The notes beneath the pieces were generated by a model. The model was not told where the DNA came from. It searched no databases and saw nothing but the letters and a program-made list of their open reading frames with translations. A stretch of DNA of 56,876 bases from assembly GCA_017554325.1 (NCBI GenBank), contig JAFZIP010000017.1:1-56876 (forward strand). Reading direction: 5' to 3'. This document shows positions 24,701 to 32,406 of the stretch, in pieces. The stretch's first letter is position 1, and each line of letters starts with the position of its first letter. The position numbers were made by a program, and so were the translations under genes. This DNA comes from Bacteroidales bacterium (lineage in GTDB: Bacteria > Bacteroidota > Bacteroidia > Bacteroidales > WCHB1-69).

Positions 24701-27700
24701 GTACTCACACAGACTGTCAATGAAGTCTTCGCTTCTGAAGAGTCCAAGTTGGTGACATTCGACCAGACTTACGATTTTTCTGCACCGCACAACAACATCA
24801 CCTTCGACTATGTCATCTATACCACGATGAATAATGAACCTGTGGTTTACAGTGGCAACGACACCATCACGGGACAAATCACATCCACCTATACGGCCGG
24901 TTTGCAAGAATCCTATACCTACGTGGGCAACTATACGCAGTCCATGCAGATCCTGCAACCTGCAGACCGTCTGCCAAGTGATGTTCAAACATATTACTTC
25001 TTTGACAATAACGGTACACAAATTCATTCCACAACCACAAGTGTGCCTTATTACACAACACCGGCATTGTATGACTCCGTAGTTTACTGGGTACAGGCTA
25101 AAACCAAGACCAGCAACTGTATGACCGACACGTTCCCCATTTTCATCAACGTGGCTGTGCCTGATTACGACATCAAGACAGACATACTGGTGGATCCTGT
25201 TTCATACCAATGCGGTGTCAACCAAAGTTACCCGATCAAGGTTCAAGTGACTAACACTGATACCAGCGCAACCAGCGTCATACCAGCAGGCACATTCAAT
25301 ATGACAGCCCAATTCACTGGCACTCAAGGTACGTCACACAACGCCAACGGCAACGTGGTCATCAACCAGCCCATCAATTCGCTGGATAGCTTGGAAGTGA
25401 CATTTGCCAATGGTGTGGACATCGGTTCGCAGACCCAAAACCGCATTTACAACTACACTATCTTCAGTAATGCCACTGACGCCAGTGCATACGTTTACAG
25501 ATTGAACGACACCATTACTGGCACATTATATGTACCGGCCTACCCGACCACCACTCCCGAGACCCGCACATTCACGAATGCAAACTACGGACAACCTTAT
25601 ACGGTGAACACGGCTAACTTCACTAACAGTCCTTATACCTATTACTATTTCTACCACAACGCAACGGATGAGATTCCGTTTGCCCAAGGTCACGGATTCA
25701 CTACGGAGCCTCTGTATAGCAACATCCAATACTACTACAGTGGCCGTATCGAGAGCCCTGCATTCGAGGATCTCGTTACAGTAGGCACGGGTACTCAGGC
25801 ACAATCCATACCATTCCAATTCACCTATGGCAACTCATACGCCAGAATTCTCTACACCTCCGATGAAATAGGAGGCCACCCCGGACGCATCGACACTATT
25901 TTCGTCCGCGTCAAAGTCGCCAATACCAACCCCGGAACTTCTGTACCTGTCAAGATTTGGATGAGAAACGCCAACGACACAGTATTTAACAACACCGTTC
26001 CTCCTGTCAACTGGGCAAATGAGACCAGCAATTCCAAACTCGTGTTTGACGGCAACCTTGCTTTTGAACACACCGAATGGTACGCCATCCCTATTCAGGG
26101 CGGTTTCGACTATGACGGCCGAGCCATCTATCTCTATACGCAACATGACTGCGACGGAGGAAGCTGTCTTACCAACTATGGTATCTCGACTCCTCAATTC
26201 TACGGTGTATCTGCCTCAAGCGTGAAGAAAGTCTTGGTTAAGACGACAAACAATTTCGGTTGGAACGCATTCCGTTGGAACACACGTTTCAAGTTCAGCT
26301 ACACTTGCGAATCGCCCAAGGGCATCCTGAACATCAACACAGCCCAGCGTGCACATGATTTACATGTGGTTGACATCATAACGCCGACGACACCCAACAA
26401 CGACTACACTGCAACGGAGACTGTCCAGGCCACCATAGTCAATCACGGCACAAGCAATGAGTCCAACTTCCCGGTTAAGTACCAACTTGACAACGGAACT
26501 GCCATTTCCCAGAATTACAGCGGAACGCTTGCGTCAGGTGCCACTGGTACCATCACATTCAACACGCCGGTGGATTTGTCCTCCATCTATTTCGCCACAC
26601 CATTCAAGGTGTACGCCGATCTGACCACCGACACCTATCGCAATAATGACACGGTAACCATCTTTGTCCGCAAACCGGATCCCACACCGGCATCATCACC
26701 CACCTCGGTTTCAGCCGGATTGCACATCACCAATGTCACCTTCGCCGGTATCAACAACGGCAACCCTAATCCGTTCAAACAGCACCCGCGTGTTGGTGAG
26801 GAAATGTATTCCGACTTCACATTGGATCCCACACAGCGCGGCACCATTGTGAAAGGGCAACGTTATCCTCTGTCGGTGTATCACTCCTTCGAGAACAACA
26901 CCAGCATCCGTACATACAAGGCTGTTTACATCGACTACAACCGCGACAACGTATTCTCTGCCAACGAGAGAATCACTCCTGCAGGATTCAACAACACCAA
27001 CTTGGATTCGTTGATGTTCCTCTATGTGACCATACCGGACAACGCGGAAACGGGTCTCACACGTATGCGTGTCATCTGCTCCAATGCCAATATCCAGCAA
27101 GCAACCGGCTATTATAGCCAGGGTGAGACCGAGGACTACGCCATCAATATTTTACCTCCATACCAGAATGATATGGGTATTACATCCTACGTGCATCCGG
27201 TCGGCAATGTGTGTCCTGATGCGGAAGCCACCATGCGTATATGGGTCAAGAACTATGGTACCCAGACACAGACTTTCACCGAAGGCAATGTTCTGACCGT
27301 GACGTCCACCGTGCGCACCGGAGCCACCACCAACACTTACAACACGCAACTGACCTCCGGTAGCGTAGCACCAGGCGACTCCATCATCGCGATTATCAAC
27401 CCGGTGAACTTGAGCACCATCGGTTCTTACACTATCTCCTCCCATATCACATACGCACCCGACCAGTATGCTCATAACGACACGTTGAGCACTTGGGCAT
27501 CCACAGACTCCCTGCAACATATTCTCAACATCCCGTTCTTTGAGGACTTTGATCACAATACGGGCACAACAATAGACAACATCCACTTCACCGACGACTG
27601 GATTTTGGATCAGCAGAATCTGTCTTACGTATGGACCATCCATCAAGGTGCAGCTGAAAACAATCCTCAAGCTGGTCCGGCCAGCGACCACACACAACAA

Positions 27701-28702
27701 AACAATTCTGGTCGTTACGCCACGGTGCCAGGCCCTGGTTCTTCTAATTTGTGGGCTACACTGACCAGCCGTTGTATCAACATGCACTACAACCACGAAT
27801 ATCCTGTGGAACTCTCCTTCTACCAGCATTTCTTTGGAGTTAACACTGCAAGTTTCAAGATTCTCGTACAGGTTGGTTCCGGTGAAAACTTCGTCACCAT
27901 CGACACGCTCACCAAAGTTGACGGAGGCCAGACATCCTCCGGTTCCCTGTGGTCACAGTACAGAGATGCCCTTATCGGTTTTGACGAGGTCGCACAGTTG
28001 AGATTCAAGATCATGAATCATTCTGGCAAGATTGATCCCAGTATTGATGACATCAACCTAAAAGTCGGTGTCCCCAGCATCAAACTGGAGTCGGTGCTCT
28101 ATCCTAACGCAGATGAATGTTTGGGTATCGGAGATACGATCTATCCGCAAGTGGTCATCCGCAACGTGGGCCTCTCCCCCATCCGTAAGTTCGACCTCAC
28201 CACTACCATGTCCGTCGGTAATGATTTGGAAGTGAAATATGACACCATTGAGCATCTATTGATGCCAGATGAGGCCATGACATACACGCTCTCTTCAGGA
28301 TTCGTTCTCGAATTCCCGTCACCGGGTGTAGATTTCACCTTCAGAGTACATATCGACTACGAACCGGATGAAGACACTTTGAACAACAAGAAGCACGTGC
28401 TCAGCTGCACCAACTGGTCTGTTCCTGAAATCGATGACAAGGATGGCGTCATCCTTATGCAGAACGATCCGAACCCGGCAATCACAAGCACGCGTATTGC
28501 ATACAAGCTGCCTGAAGCCGGCACGACTACTCTCAACATTTACTCGGCAGCAGGACAATTGCTGTACTCCGATAGTGAAGATGCTTTGGAGGGCGAGAAC
28601 CACTATGATGTGAACACCTCCAACCTTGCAGCTGGTATCTACTTCTACACACTCAAATTCAAAGACATTGTATTAACCAAGAAGATGGTTATCCAAAAAT
28701 AA
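18719..28702 (+). CDS. Giant modular secreted protein with T9SS type A sorting domain
   Basis: A 3327-residue protein with a signal peptide (TTRKTFLFVLAFCCMYLASFAQ). Domains by position: a MAM-like jelly-roll segment (about 27-265); a parallel beta-helix with Asn-rich turns (about 530-885); another jelly-roll (about 1150-1280); a roughly 190-residue module found twice (1734-1930 and 2353-2531, both with LYT..EIG); a GEVED domain (about 2670-2810, with YIDYNRDNVFSANERI and GETEDYAI); a second MAM-like domain (2938-3118); and a T9SS type A sorting domain (3246-3327, starting MQNDPNPA). Ig/CARDB-like spacers ending in NDT(I/L/V) separate these. It should be exported across the outer membrane and anchored or released; adhesion or matrix formation is inferred. 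Composition is very Asn/Thr rich. Confidence 0.9.
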   Translation: MTTRKTFLFVLAFCCMYLASFAQSSVDSTTIYRENFDGATYEAITTYTNFADGDWKLDSSLSVSHPACIHLRMFNNAGNMNLTTSAIPVSSNNMSDQVRRVYMMFDHICKVSDLDVASIYYRTATGMNDDGTYIWGSYRLMNFSTSSSYYYGDGQADPYGTRTTAHFGTYTAGKLNHAAYGTGNNGLWKPNQNTAVPNNSWWRHEILDITGFVLDSNVTHIQIQFRVNKNSPSTSGTEDCAGWFIDNLTVLLSNCELEIPRIALTRSPNTNNKIYAGGDANSGALSNDMLNFTGPYNIEATIKDNDTLNLNSLLFTYKKNNEPEVTLPNDGLVGSVWPGSNEQHTIVGLWQLPDICYYDTIRYHIYIEDVHGNKRQLDTFLIAWHNQTNIQTNDCRADSINSGQFPHCFITGQPQPVKFYFTNKSDAPHSGGNPYQTNLSVVLKVENENHQVTHNSTHNWTGSICMDVGDTLSLGTFIPTQGYNYITAYITTRNGQVDGYHANDTIRFTGFACDSLLNGHYTVGGTNPDFADMNAVKTALSYCGVNGPTTFHLRPGTYQDFDFTENYVGQSEINTITFQGDNRDQVIINNNHTDVGTTLYGAVTLVHVSNFHFKNMTINGNSSAQSKGVLFRDNGSSNISFDNCKILANPTNTTDVLCFAVGRNVGVTNANGNTPDNNISFSNCIMSGGNFGVYYIGINTRRNVISFTNNRIISCYKGIHTLYCNPIILNNHISQSNMGSHQNFTGIYVEQAMGPDINGNTIDSTYDAEYGIQLKNATNNDFYIRNNHVKVGNSNFGIYVTNSSSTATLTGYVYNNEVILYPVTADNSYAMQIASCNNLKVTNNSFYIKSDAPYNNTAALMIQNNNNTYLDNNILLNYCNTTTSSAHYPLYLNGTSTVTGSQNDLISAAGTIVFKTAAMNTIADMERNITTMHNNISLLPPMDNPTESLLPTDFNGLECTRNADVTSDIRSIERTNPTYMGAYANMIPAVDAAITGMTSPSLGECPQGSYNITLTIANKGSQTLNFANNPATVTIHSDSLNLTQQGTINTGSVNIMESMPFVVANNVVIPTNQPMDLTFIIHTNGDNNASNDTLRLNFILEVAKPDYDETFSNGTQQTWTIQQISTGNMIGNWTFQEGTGANPTIAPVYGTGRLFFNSKNFPSGTSSRAIMPVIDLSGTVHPILEMWFAHDRTGNANAAEGVTVKISTNNGTTFTAIAPQGQSSTLVKRYNANATEPLWTLYTYDLTNYVNAGCIYIAFDADGKAGNNINIDRIRLRNLVDDDIAITQIYARGESPNQYSVNNVVKALARNEGRLAQNNIKVYLTVTGATEQYQDSLVIPSLASGAQTIVTFPDHHYNVQEMKNVEVRSRQDQLNGNNAINWAMNITENVVNYADTGASELLIGDYNNIIRPCVRYTTDEEIAVTAVKYFYDQSYIANPENGFRAFVANANGQIITTSDVVRFDNLQRGAWNIIPINNFALTNMNNEFYVGIEMLAKGDYLCAQVETPLRDSAFYYLENNGTYTPQTTGRFMIGAVVDTPFVHDLALLSLDNPTTRCDLGHENLVLTITNNGSQDLLPGTVMHYSINGLPAVSETMTDTLRSHETSTFRFNTQFDFTNDLIEIDSNYSILVWATKDAQDRLQYNDTLAQSIVSRGKSNIPTVQDTVNISYYHSGTLTAHLPNSIQQGVIGWYANTGYESWEFLGYTDSTFQTPVTFFDTTFYANANPGYIFDTIVGALTGSTTGNGAQPFVFTKGYSRGRMLYTENEIGQHGPITTIGVYVNSVTNVGAEGIPIKLYLKKTSMATFPSTAAIDWDNEVLGATLIVDEMVHFDHVGWHYFNLSTPFNYDNGNLIVLTETNCADYCTGTGAQCNNCGTYVSGGTGYPNFRQTNCQTGFVQYKDNNTLPMTGNYSNYTKRLTMSFKIADLECGSQKVPIHIHVPDIPTYDVKTMSLEYPTSGCHIYNEHIQVLVKNMLNIPIPAGKVNVHARFNNGTVLTQTVNEVFASEESKLVTFDQTYDFSAPHNNITFDYVIYTTMNNEPVVYSGNDTITGQITSTYTAGLQESYTYVGNYTQSMQILQPADRLPSDVQTYYFFDNNGTQIHSTTTSVPYYTTPALYDSVVYWVQAKTKTSNCMTDTFPIFINVAVPDYDIKTDILVDPVSYQCGVNQSYPIKVQVTNTDTSATSVIPAGTFNMTAQFTGTQGTSHNANGNVVINQPINSLDSLEVTFANGVDIGSQTQNRIYNYTIFSNATDASAYVYRLNDTITGTLYVPAYPTTTPETRTFTNANYGQPYTVNTANFTNSPYTYYYFYHNATDEIPFAQGHGFTTEPLYSNIQYYYSGRIESPAFEDLVTVGTGTQAQSIPFQFTYGNSYARILYTSDEIGGHPGRIDTIFVRVKVANTNPGTSVPVKIWMRNANDTVFNNTVPPVNWANETSNSKLVFDGNLAFEHTEWYAIPIQGGFDYDGRAIYLYTQHDCDGGSCLTNYGISTPQFYGVSASSVKKVLVKTTNNFGWNAFRWNTRFKFSYTCESPKGILNINTAQRAHDLHVVDIITPTTPNNDYTATETVQATIVNHGTSNESNFPVKYQLDNGTAISQNYSGTLASGATGTITFNTPVDLSSIYFATPFKVYADLTTDTYRNNDTVTIFVRKPDPTPASSPTSVSAGLHITNVTFAGINNGNPNPFKQHPRVGEEMYSDFTLDPTQRGTIVKGQRYPLSVYHSFENNTSIRTYKAVYIDYNRDNVFSANERITPAGFNNTNLDSLMFLYVTIPDNAETGLTRMRVICSNANIQQATGYYSQGETEDYAINILPPYQNDMGITSYVHPVGNVCPDAEATMRIWVKNYGTQTQTFTEGNVLTVTSTVRTGATTNTYNTQLTSGSVAPGDSIIAIINPVNLSTIGSYTISSHITYAPDQYAHNDTLSTWASTDSLQHILNIPFFEDFDHNTGTTIDNIHFTDDWILDQQNLSYVWTIHQGAAENNPQAGPASDHTQQNNSGRYATVPGPGSSNLWATLTSRCINMHYNHEYPVELSFYQHFFGVNTASFKILVQVGSGENFVTIDTLTKVDGGQTSSGSLWSQYRDALIGFDEVAQLRFKIMNHSGKIDPSIDDINLKVGVPSIKLESVLYPNADECLGIGDTIYPQVVIRNVGLSPIRKFDLTTTMSVGNDLEVKYDTIEHLLMPDEAMTYTLSSGFVLEFPSPGVDFTFRVHIDYEPDEDTLNNKKHVLSCTNWSVPEIDDKDGVILMQNDPNPAITSTRIAYKLPEAGTTTLNIYSAAGQLLYSDSEDALEGENHYDVNTSNLAAGIYFYTLKFKDIVLTKKMVIQK

Positions 28703-28722
28703 TCGTCTTTTTAACATACCGC

Positions 28723-28750
28723 AAACTACCCGAGTAACATCGGGTAGTTT
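28723..28750 (+). terminator. Intrinsic terminator after the giant gene
   Basis: AAACTACCCGA (28723-28733) pairs with TCGGGTAGTTT (28740-28750) over a 6-nt loop, 20 nt after the stop codon. The trailing T run is short. Confidence 0.75.
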
Positions 28751-28762
28751 CATTTTAAGACT

Positions 28763-29941
28763 ATGAGAAAGAGTGTTTTTTTTCTTCTGATCATCATAAC
28801 GCTCTATGGATTGAGCCAAGCACAGTGCAACGTTCAGACGGGTGCTGAGCGAGTTGACGATTACATTTGGCTCTTGCAGGGCAAGCGAGTGGCCGTTTGC
28901 GGCAACCAAACATCCATGGTGGGCAACGTCCATCTGGTGGATACCCTGATAAAGAGAGGTGTCGTTGTGGTGAAAATCTTTTGCCCCGAACATGGATTCC
29001 GGGGAAACACTGAAGCCGGTGCGCACATTGCCTCTGGAACAGACCCCAAGACCGGCTTGCCCATAGTCTCGCTCTATGGCAAAAACAAGAAGCCTGCGCC
29101 GGAGCAATTAGCCGACGTGGATTTCATCCTCTTTGATTTGCAGGACGTGGGCTGCCGTTTCTACACCTACATCTCCACCCTTCATTATGTAATGGAAGCA
29201 GCGGCAGAAAAAGGCACTCCCGTTGTCGTCTTGGACCGCCCGAACCCCAACGGCTATTTCGTGGACGGCCCTGTGTTGGACCTGCAATACAAATCCTTTG
29301 TGGGCATGCACCCCGTGCCGGTAGTCTATGGCATGACTATCGGGGAATACGCGCGGATGATCAACGGCGAGGGGTGGCTGGCTGGTGGCATCCATTGCAA
29401 TCTGGCCGTGGTGCAGTTGCAGAATTACACCCACAACACCCGCTATGTGCTACCGGTGCCTCCGTCACCCAACTTGCCGAACACGGAATCCATCTACCTG
29501 TACCCGTCGCTATGCCTGTTTGAGGGCACCAACATCAGCGTGGGGCGCGGGACCTCCCTGCCCTTCCAGATTTACGGTGCACCGATGATGAACGGGGGCG
29601 ACTACACCTTCACGCCAGCACCCATTCGAGGCGTGTCAGAAAACCCGCCACACAACGGGAAAGCGTGCCGCGGGTACTATCTCAAAGAGTTTGCCACCAC
29701 GCATTTGGACGGCACAAACCAGTTCAACCTACAATATCTCATGACGGCATACAAGCAATATGGGGATAAAGAGCACTTCTTCACCAACGCGAACTTCTTC
29801 GACAAGCTGGCTGGCACCGACCAGTTGCGCAAGCAAATCATTTCCGGCGTGAGCGAAGAGGAGATCAGGCAGACCTGGCAAGAAGATTTGGAAAAATTCC
29901 GATCCATCCGCAAAAAATATTTGCTCTATCCAGAAGAATAA
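28763..29941 (+). CDS. DUF1343 protein, NamZ-like exo-beta-N-acetylmuramidase
   Basis: A 392-residue protein with a signal peptide (MRKSVFFLLIIITLYGLSQAQ). It has the DUF1343 core: GKRVAVCGNQTS, FCPEHGFRGNTEAGAHI, PIVSLYGKNKKP, FDLQDVGCRFYTYISTLHYVMEAA, VLDRPNPNG and a C-terminal part with FEGTNISVGRGTSLPFQIYGAP. Characterised members (NamZ) remove N-acetylmuramic acid from the non-reducing end of peptidoglycan fragments. It is predicted periplasmic or exported and would act in cell-wall recycling or scavenging. It lies 60 nt after the giant gene behind a terminator; no clear promoter box is seen, so read-through is possible. Confidence 0.88.
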   Translation: MRKSVFFLLIIITLYGLSQAQCNVQTGAERVDDYIWLLQGKRVAVCGNQTSMVGNVHLVDTLIKRGVVVVKIFCPEHGFRGNTEAGAHIASGTDPKTGLPIVSLYGKNKKPAPEQLADVDFILFDLQDVGCRFYTYISTLHYVMEAAAEKGTPVVVLDRPNPNGYFVDGPVLDLQYKSFVGMHPVPVVYGMTIGEYARMINGEGWLAGGIHCNLAVVQLQNYTHNTRYVLPVPPSPNLPNTESIYLYPSLCLFEGTNISVGRGTSLPFQIYGAPMMNGGDYTFTPAPIRGVSENPPHNGKACRGYYLKEFATTHLDGTNQFNLQYLMTAYKQYGDKEHFFTNANFFDKLAGTDQLRKQIISGVSEEEIRQTWQEDLEKFRSIRKKYLLYPEE

Positions 29942-29964
29942 CCGGTGCTTTTATCCAATCAATA

Positions 29965-30006
29965 TTCGCTAATAACTAATATCTATAATCTATTATCTAT
30001 TAACTC
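29965..30006. repeat. TAATAACTAATATCTATAATC-type degenerate array
   Basis: CTAAT/TCTAT words repeat between the muramidase gene and the kamA promoter. Confidence 0.55.
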
Positions 30007-30014
30007 TTTTTTTG

Positions 30015-30022
30015 TATCTTTG
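30015..30022 (+). promoter_or_regulatory. Promoter -7 box TATCTTTG for kamA
   Basis: A perfect TAnnTTTG match, 53 nt upstream of the start codon. Confidence 0.7.
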
Positions 30023-30075
30023 CGCCGCTTTTTTGAAGAAACTTATTTTTAATAAAACAATAAAAAACACCCGAT

Positions 30076-31314
30076 ATGCCGAGCAGAAGAAAAGAATTGT
30101 TCCCCAACGTTACCGATGCTGAATGGAACGATTGGAGATGGCAGGTCCGCAACAGAGTCGAGACCCTCGAAGAACTGAAAAAATACATCGAACTGACTCC
30201 CGAGGAGGAGGAAGGCGTAAAGAAGTCGCTGCAAACCCTCCGTATGGCCATCACGCCGTACTATTTGAGTTTGATTGATCCGAACAATCCGAACTGTCCA
30301 ATCCGCAAGCAAGCCATCCCGACCGGCGCCGAAGTTCACCAATCGCCTGCCGACCTGCTCGACCCGCTGCACGAGGACGAGGATTCTCCTGTTCCGGGCC
30401 TCACCCACCGTTATCCGGACAGAGTGCTGTTCCTCATCACGGACATGTGCTCCATGTACTGCCGTCACTGCACGCGCAGAAGATTTGCCGGCCAGAACGA
30501 CTGCGAATCTACACAAGACCGCATCCAGGCAGCCATTGACTACATTGCACGCACCCCGCAAGTACGCGACGTGCTCCTCTCCGGTGGCGACGCTTTGATG
30601 GTGGGCGACAAGATGCTGGAATCCATCATCCAACGTCTGAGAGCCATCCCGCACGTGGAAATCATCCGCCTCGGCTCCCGTACCCCTGTGGTTTGCCCGC
30701 AGCGTATCACCGATGACTTGGTGAACATGCTGAAGAAATATCATCCGATTTGGCTCAACACGCACTTCAACCACCCGAACGAGGTCACTCCCGAATCTGC
30801 AGCCGCTTGTGCCAAACTGGCTGACGCTGGCGTGCCATTGGGCAACCAGACCGTTTTGTTGCGCGGCGTGAACGACGATACCGAGATTATGAAACAGCTC
30901 GTGCACGACCTCGTACGTATGCGCGTGCGTCCGTACTACATCTACCAATGCGACCTCTCCATGGGTCTGGAGCATTTCCGCACGCCCGTTTCCAAGGGTA
31001 TCGAGATTATCGAGAACTTGCGCGGACACACCTCTGGCTACTGCGTACCGACTTTCGTGGTCGATGCTCCTGGCGGTGGCGGCAAGATCCCCGTCATGCC
31101 CAACTATGTAATTTCGCAGAGCCCGCACAAGGTCATCCTGCGCAACTACGAAGGCGTGATCACTACCTACACCGAGCCGTCTGACTACCAGGAGAACACC
31201 TGCAGTCCGCTGCCCGACAAGAAGCATGTGGAAGGCGTGGCCTCCCTGCTGCACGGCGAGCAGATGGCGTTGGAGCCCAACGAGCTGGCAAGAAAGAAAA
31301 GACACAAAAAATAG
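30076..31314 (+). CDS. kamA: L-lysine 2,3-aminomutase (radical SAM, PLP)
   Basis: A 412-residue protein, the length of clostridial KamA. The radical SAM cluster motif is C125-x3-C129-x2-C132 (CSMYCRHC), followed by TRRRFAG; the SAM-binding LLSGGDALM and the PLP-lysine region VDAPGGGGKIPV (Lys near 336) are present, along with the zinc/C-terminal extension. It interconverts L-lysine and L-beta-lysine, the first step of lysine fermentation or a source of beta-lysine. No other lysine-fermentation gene (kamD/E, kdd, kce) is seen in the window, so the pathway context is open. Confidence 0.93.
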   Translation: MPSRRKELFPNVTDAEWNDWRWQVRNRVETLEELKKYIELTPEEEEGVKKSLQTLRMAITPYYLSLIDPNNPNCPIRKQAIPTGAEVHQSPADLLDPLHEDEDSPVPGLTHRYPDRVLFLITDMCSMYCRHCTRRRFAGQNDCESTQDRIQAAIDYIARTPQVRDVLLSGGDALMVGDKMLESIIQRLRAIPHVEIIRLGSRTPVVCPQRITDDLVNMLKKYHPIWLNTHFNHPNEVTPESAAACAKLADAGVPLGNQTVLLRGVNDDTEIMKQLVHDLVRMRVRPYYIYQCDLSMGLEHFRTPVSKGIEIIENLRGHTSGYCVPTFVVDAPGGGGKIPVMPNYVISQSPHKVILRNYEGVITTYTEPSDYQENTCSPLPDKKHVEGVASLLHGEQMALEPNELARKKRHKK

Positions 31315-31345
31315 TGATCAGTGAACAGTAATCAGTGATCAGTAG
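31315..31345. repeat. CAGTGATCAGTGAACAGT-type array
   Basis: GTGATCA/GTGAACA words repeat after the kamA stop. The reverse-strand version appears at 33205-33237 and 34574-34597. Confidence 0.7.
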
Positions 31346-31366
31346 AGACGGTATGCATACCGTCTC
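31345..31366. repeat. Perfect 22-bp palindrome
   Basis: GAGACGGTATG and its exact reverse complement, with no spacer. It is likely a dispersed extragenic palindrome; the GAGACG ends recall similar elements in other Bacteroidales gaps. Confidence 0.75.
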
Positions 31367-31389
31367 CCAAAAATAAAAACATATACTTT

Positions 31390-31420
31390 GGTACGGTAGG
31401 ATTTCTGCCGTACCTTTTTT
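31390..31420 (+). terminator. Intrinsic terminator of kamA
   Basis: GGTACGGTAG (31390-31399) pairs with CTGCCGTACC (31405-31414), with one G-T pair, followed by six T. Confidence 0.85.
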
Positions 31421-31431
31421 GTTTGTTACGA

Positions 31432-31776
31432 TTATTTCAAGATGCAGGCCAGAAAGCGGACATCTTGGCCGCTGTGGTTGGCGATGCTGTGGCGGGCGCC
31501 GTTGCCAGTGAACATCACATCGCCGGCGCGCATGGTGGCAGTTGTGCCGTTGTCGGTAACTTCGGCCTCACCCTCCAAAATGTAGTAGATTTCGGCATCT
31601 TCTATGTGCGGATGCTCCTTGATCCGGCTTCCGGAAGGAAGGGTGATGATGTTGAACATGGAGGCGCGCTCCAGCATCTCCGCTGGCGTGAGGATGATGT
31701 CCTTGCTAATTCGGCCCTCGATATTACCTTGGTTTTCTACGGTTTCAGTCCGAATGTCTTGTTTGTTTTTGATCAT
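31432..31776 (-). CDS. Single-domain cupin protein
   Basis: A 114-residue protein with a cupin barrel: motif 1 around HPHIEDAEIYYILEGEAEV (metal ligands His, His, Glu) and motif 2 around AGDVMFTGNGARHSIAN (His). It probably binds a metal and a small ligand; the substrate is unknown. No partner domain is fused. It is convergent with kamA and has its own promoter. Confidence 0.88.
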   Translation of the reverse strand: MIKNKQDIRTETVENQGNIEGRISKDIILTPAEMLERASMFNIITLPSGSRIKEHPHIEDAEIYYILEGEAEVTDNGTTATMRAGDVMFTGNGARHSIANHSGQDVRFLACILK

Positions 31777-31853
31777 TGTTGTATTATTTGGTGGTTGTAA
31801 TCTTCTATCGAATCAATCCATGATGGTGATAATCCGTGCTCAAAAATCATCAG

Positions 31854-31861
31854 CAAAAATA
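31854..31861 (-). promoter_or_regulatory. Promoter -7 box TATTTTTG for the cupin gene
   Basis: The minus strand reads TATTTTTG, 77 nt upstream of the cupin ATG. Confidence 0.5.
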
Positions 31862-31939
31862 GGAAAATATATCATCCGCGGATCTCGCGTATCACAAAGA
31901 AAAGTTCCGTGCAAATCCGCGTAATCCGAGAAAAAAGTA

Positions 31940-31947
31940 TATCTTCG
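31940..31947 (+). promoter_or_regulatory. Promoter -7 box TATCTTCG for the TonB-C protein gene
   Basis: One mismatch from TAnnTTTG, 29 nt upstream of the ATG. The same variant is used at 33245. Confidence 0.55.
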
Positions 31948-31976
31948 CGGCATAATCAGAAGAAACCACCATCATC

Positions 31977-32405
31977 ATGCGCAAATTCACCTTGCTTCTC
32001 CTGTTTTTGGCAATTATTGCGTACGGCATGGCGCAAACAGATTCGACATTTCATGAAAACCCGCCAGCGAAAAGCTTCAGCGACACTGTGTCTGGGGAAC
32101 CGGCAGTAATGTTTGCAGAAGAGATGCCGGAATTTCCCGGTGGTAGAGATTCGTTGAATGTTTTTCTACGGAGAAATACTCAGTGGCCACATCCTTTATA
32201 CGATGCCACCGGAACAGTATTGGTAGAATTTATAGTGGAAGTTGACGGCAGCATCACCAATCCGATAATCAAGGTACCATTATCTCCCGAACTTGACAAA
32301 GAAGCTTTGCGACTCATCAAATTGATGCCCAAATGGAAGCCTGCCCGCGCACAAGGTGAGCCCGTCCGCTGCTATTATTTGGTGCCAGTATCATTCCGTA
32401 ATTAA
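31977..32405 (+). CDS. Secreted TonB C-terminal domain protein
   Basis: A 142-residue protein with a cleavable-looking signal (MRKFTLLLLFLAIIAYGMAQ). Residues 55-142 form a TonB-C domain: FPGGRDSLNVFLRRNTQWP, GTVLVEFIVEVDGSITNPII, LDKEALRLIKLMPKWKPARAQGEPVRCYYLVPVSF. It lacks the Pro-rich spacer of true TonB, so it may be a periplasmic accessory rather than the energy transducer. Its stop is 1 nt from the end of the convergent ORF6N gene. Confidence 0.85.
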   Translation: MRKFTLLLLFLAIIAYGMAQTDSTFHENPPAKSFSDTVSGEPAVMFAEEMPEFPGGRDSLNVFLRRNTQWPHPLYDATGTVLVEFIVEVDGSITNPIIKVPLSPELDKEALRLIKLMPKWKPARAQGEPVRCYYLVPVSFRN

Positions 32406-32406
32406 A

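Noticed and set aside
19763..28603. Many antisense open frames of 60-276 codons within the giant T9SS gene
   Set aside because: They arise from the regular NNC-rich codon use of the long gene; none has a domain, promoter or signal peptide.
30049..31305. A 418-codon open frame antisense to lysine 2,3-aminomutase
   Set aside because: It mirrors kamA codon by codon, its His/Val-rich translation has no domain, and kamA has full radical SAM motifs and a promoter.
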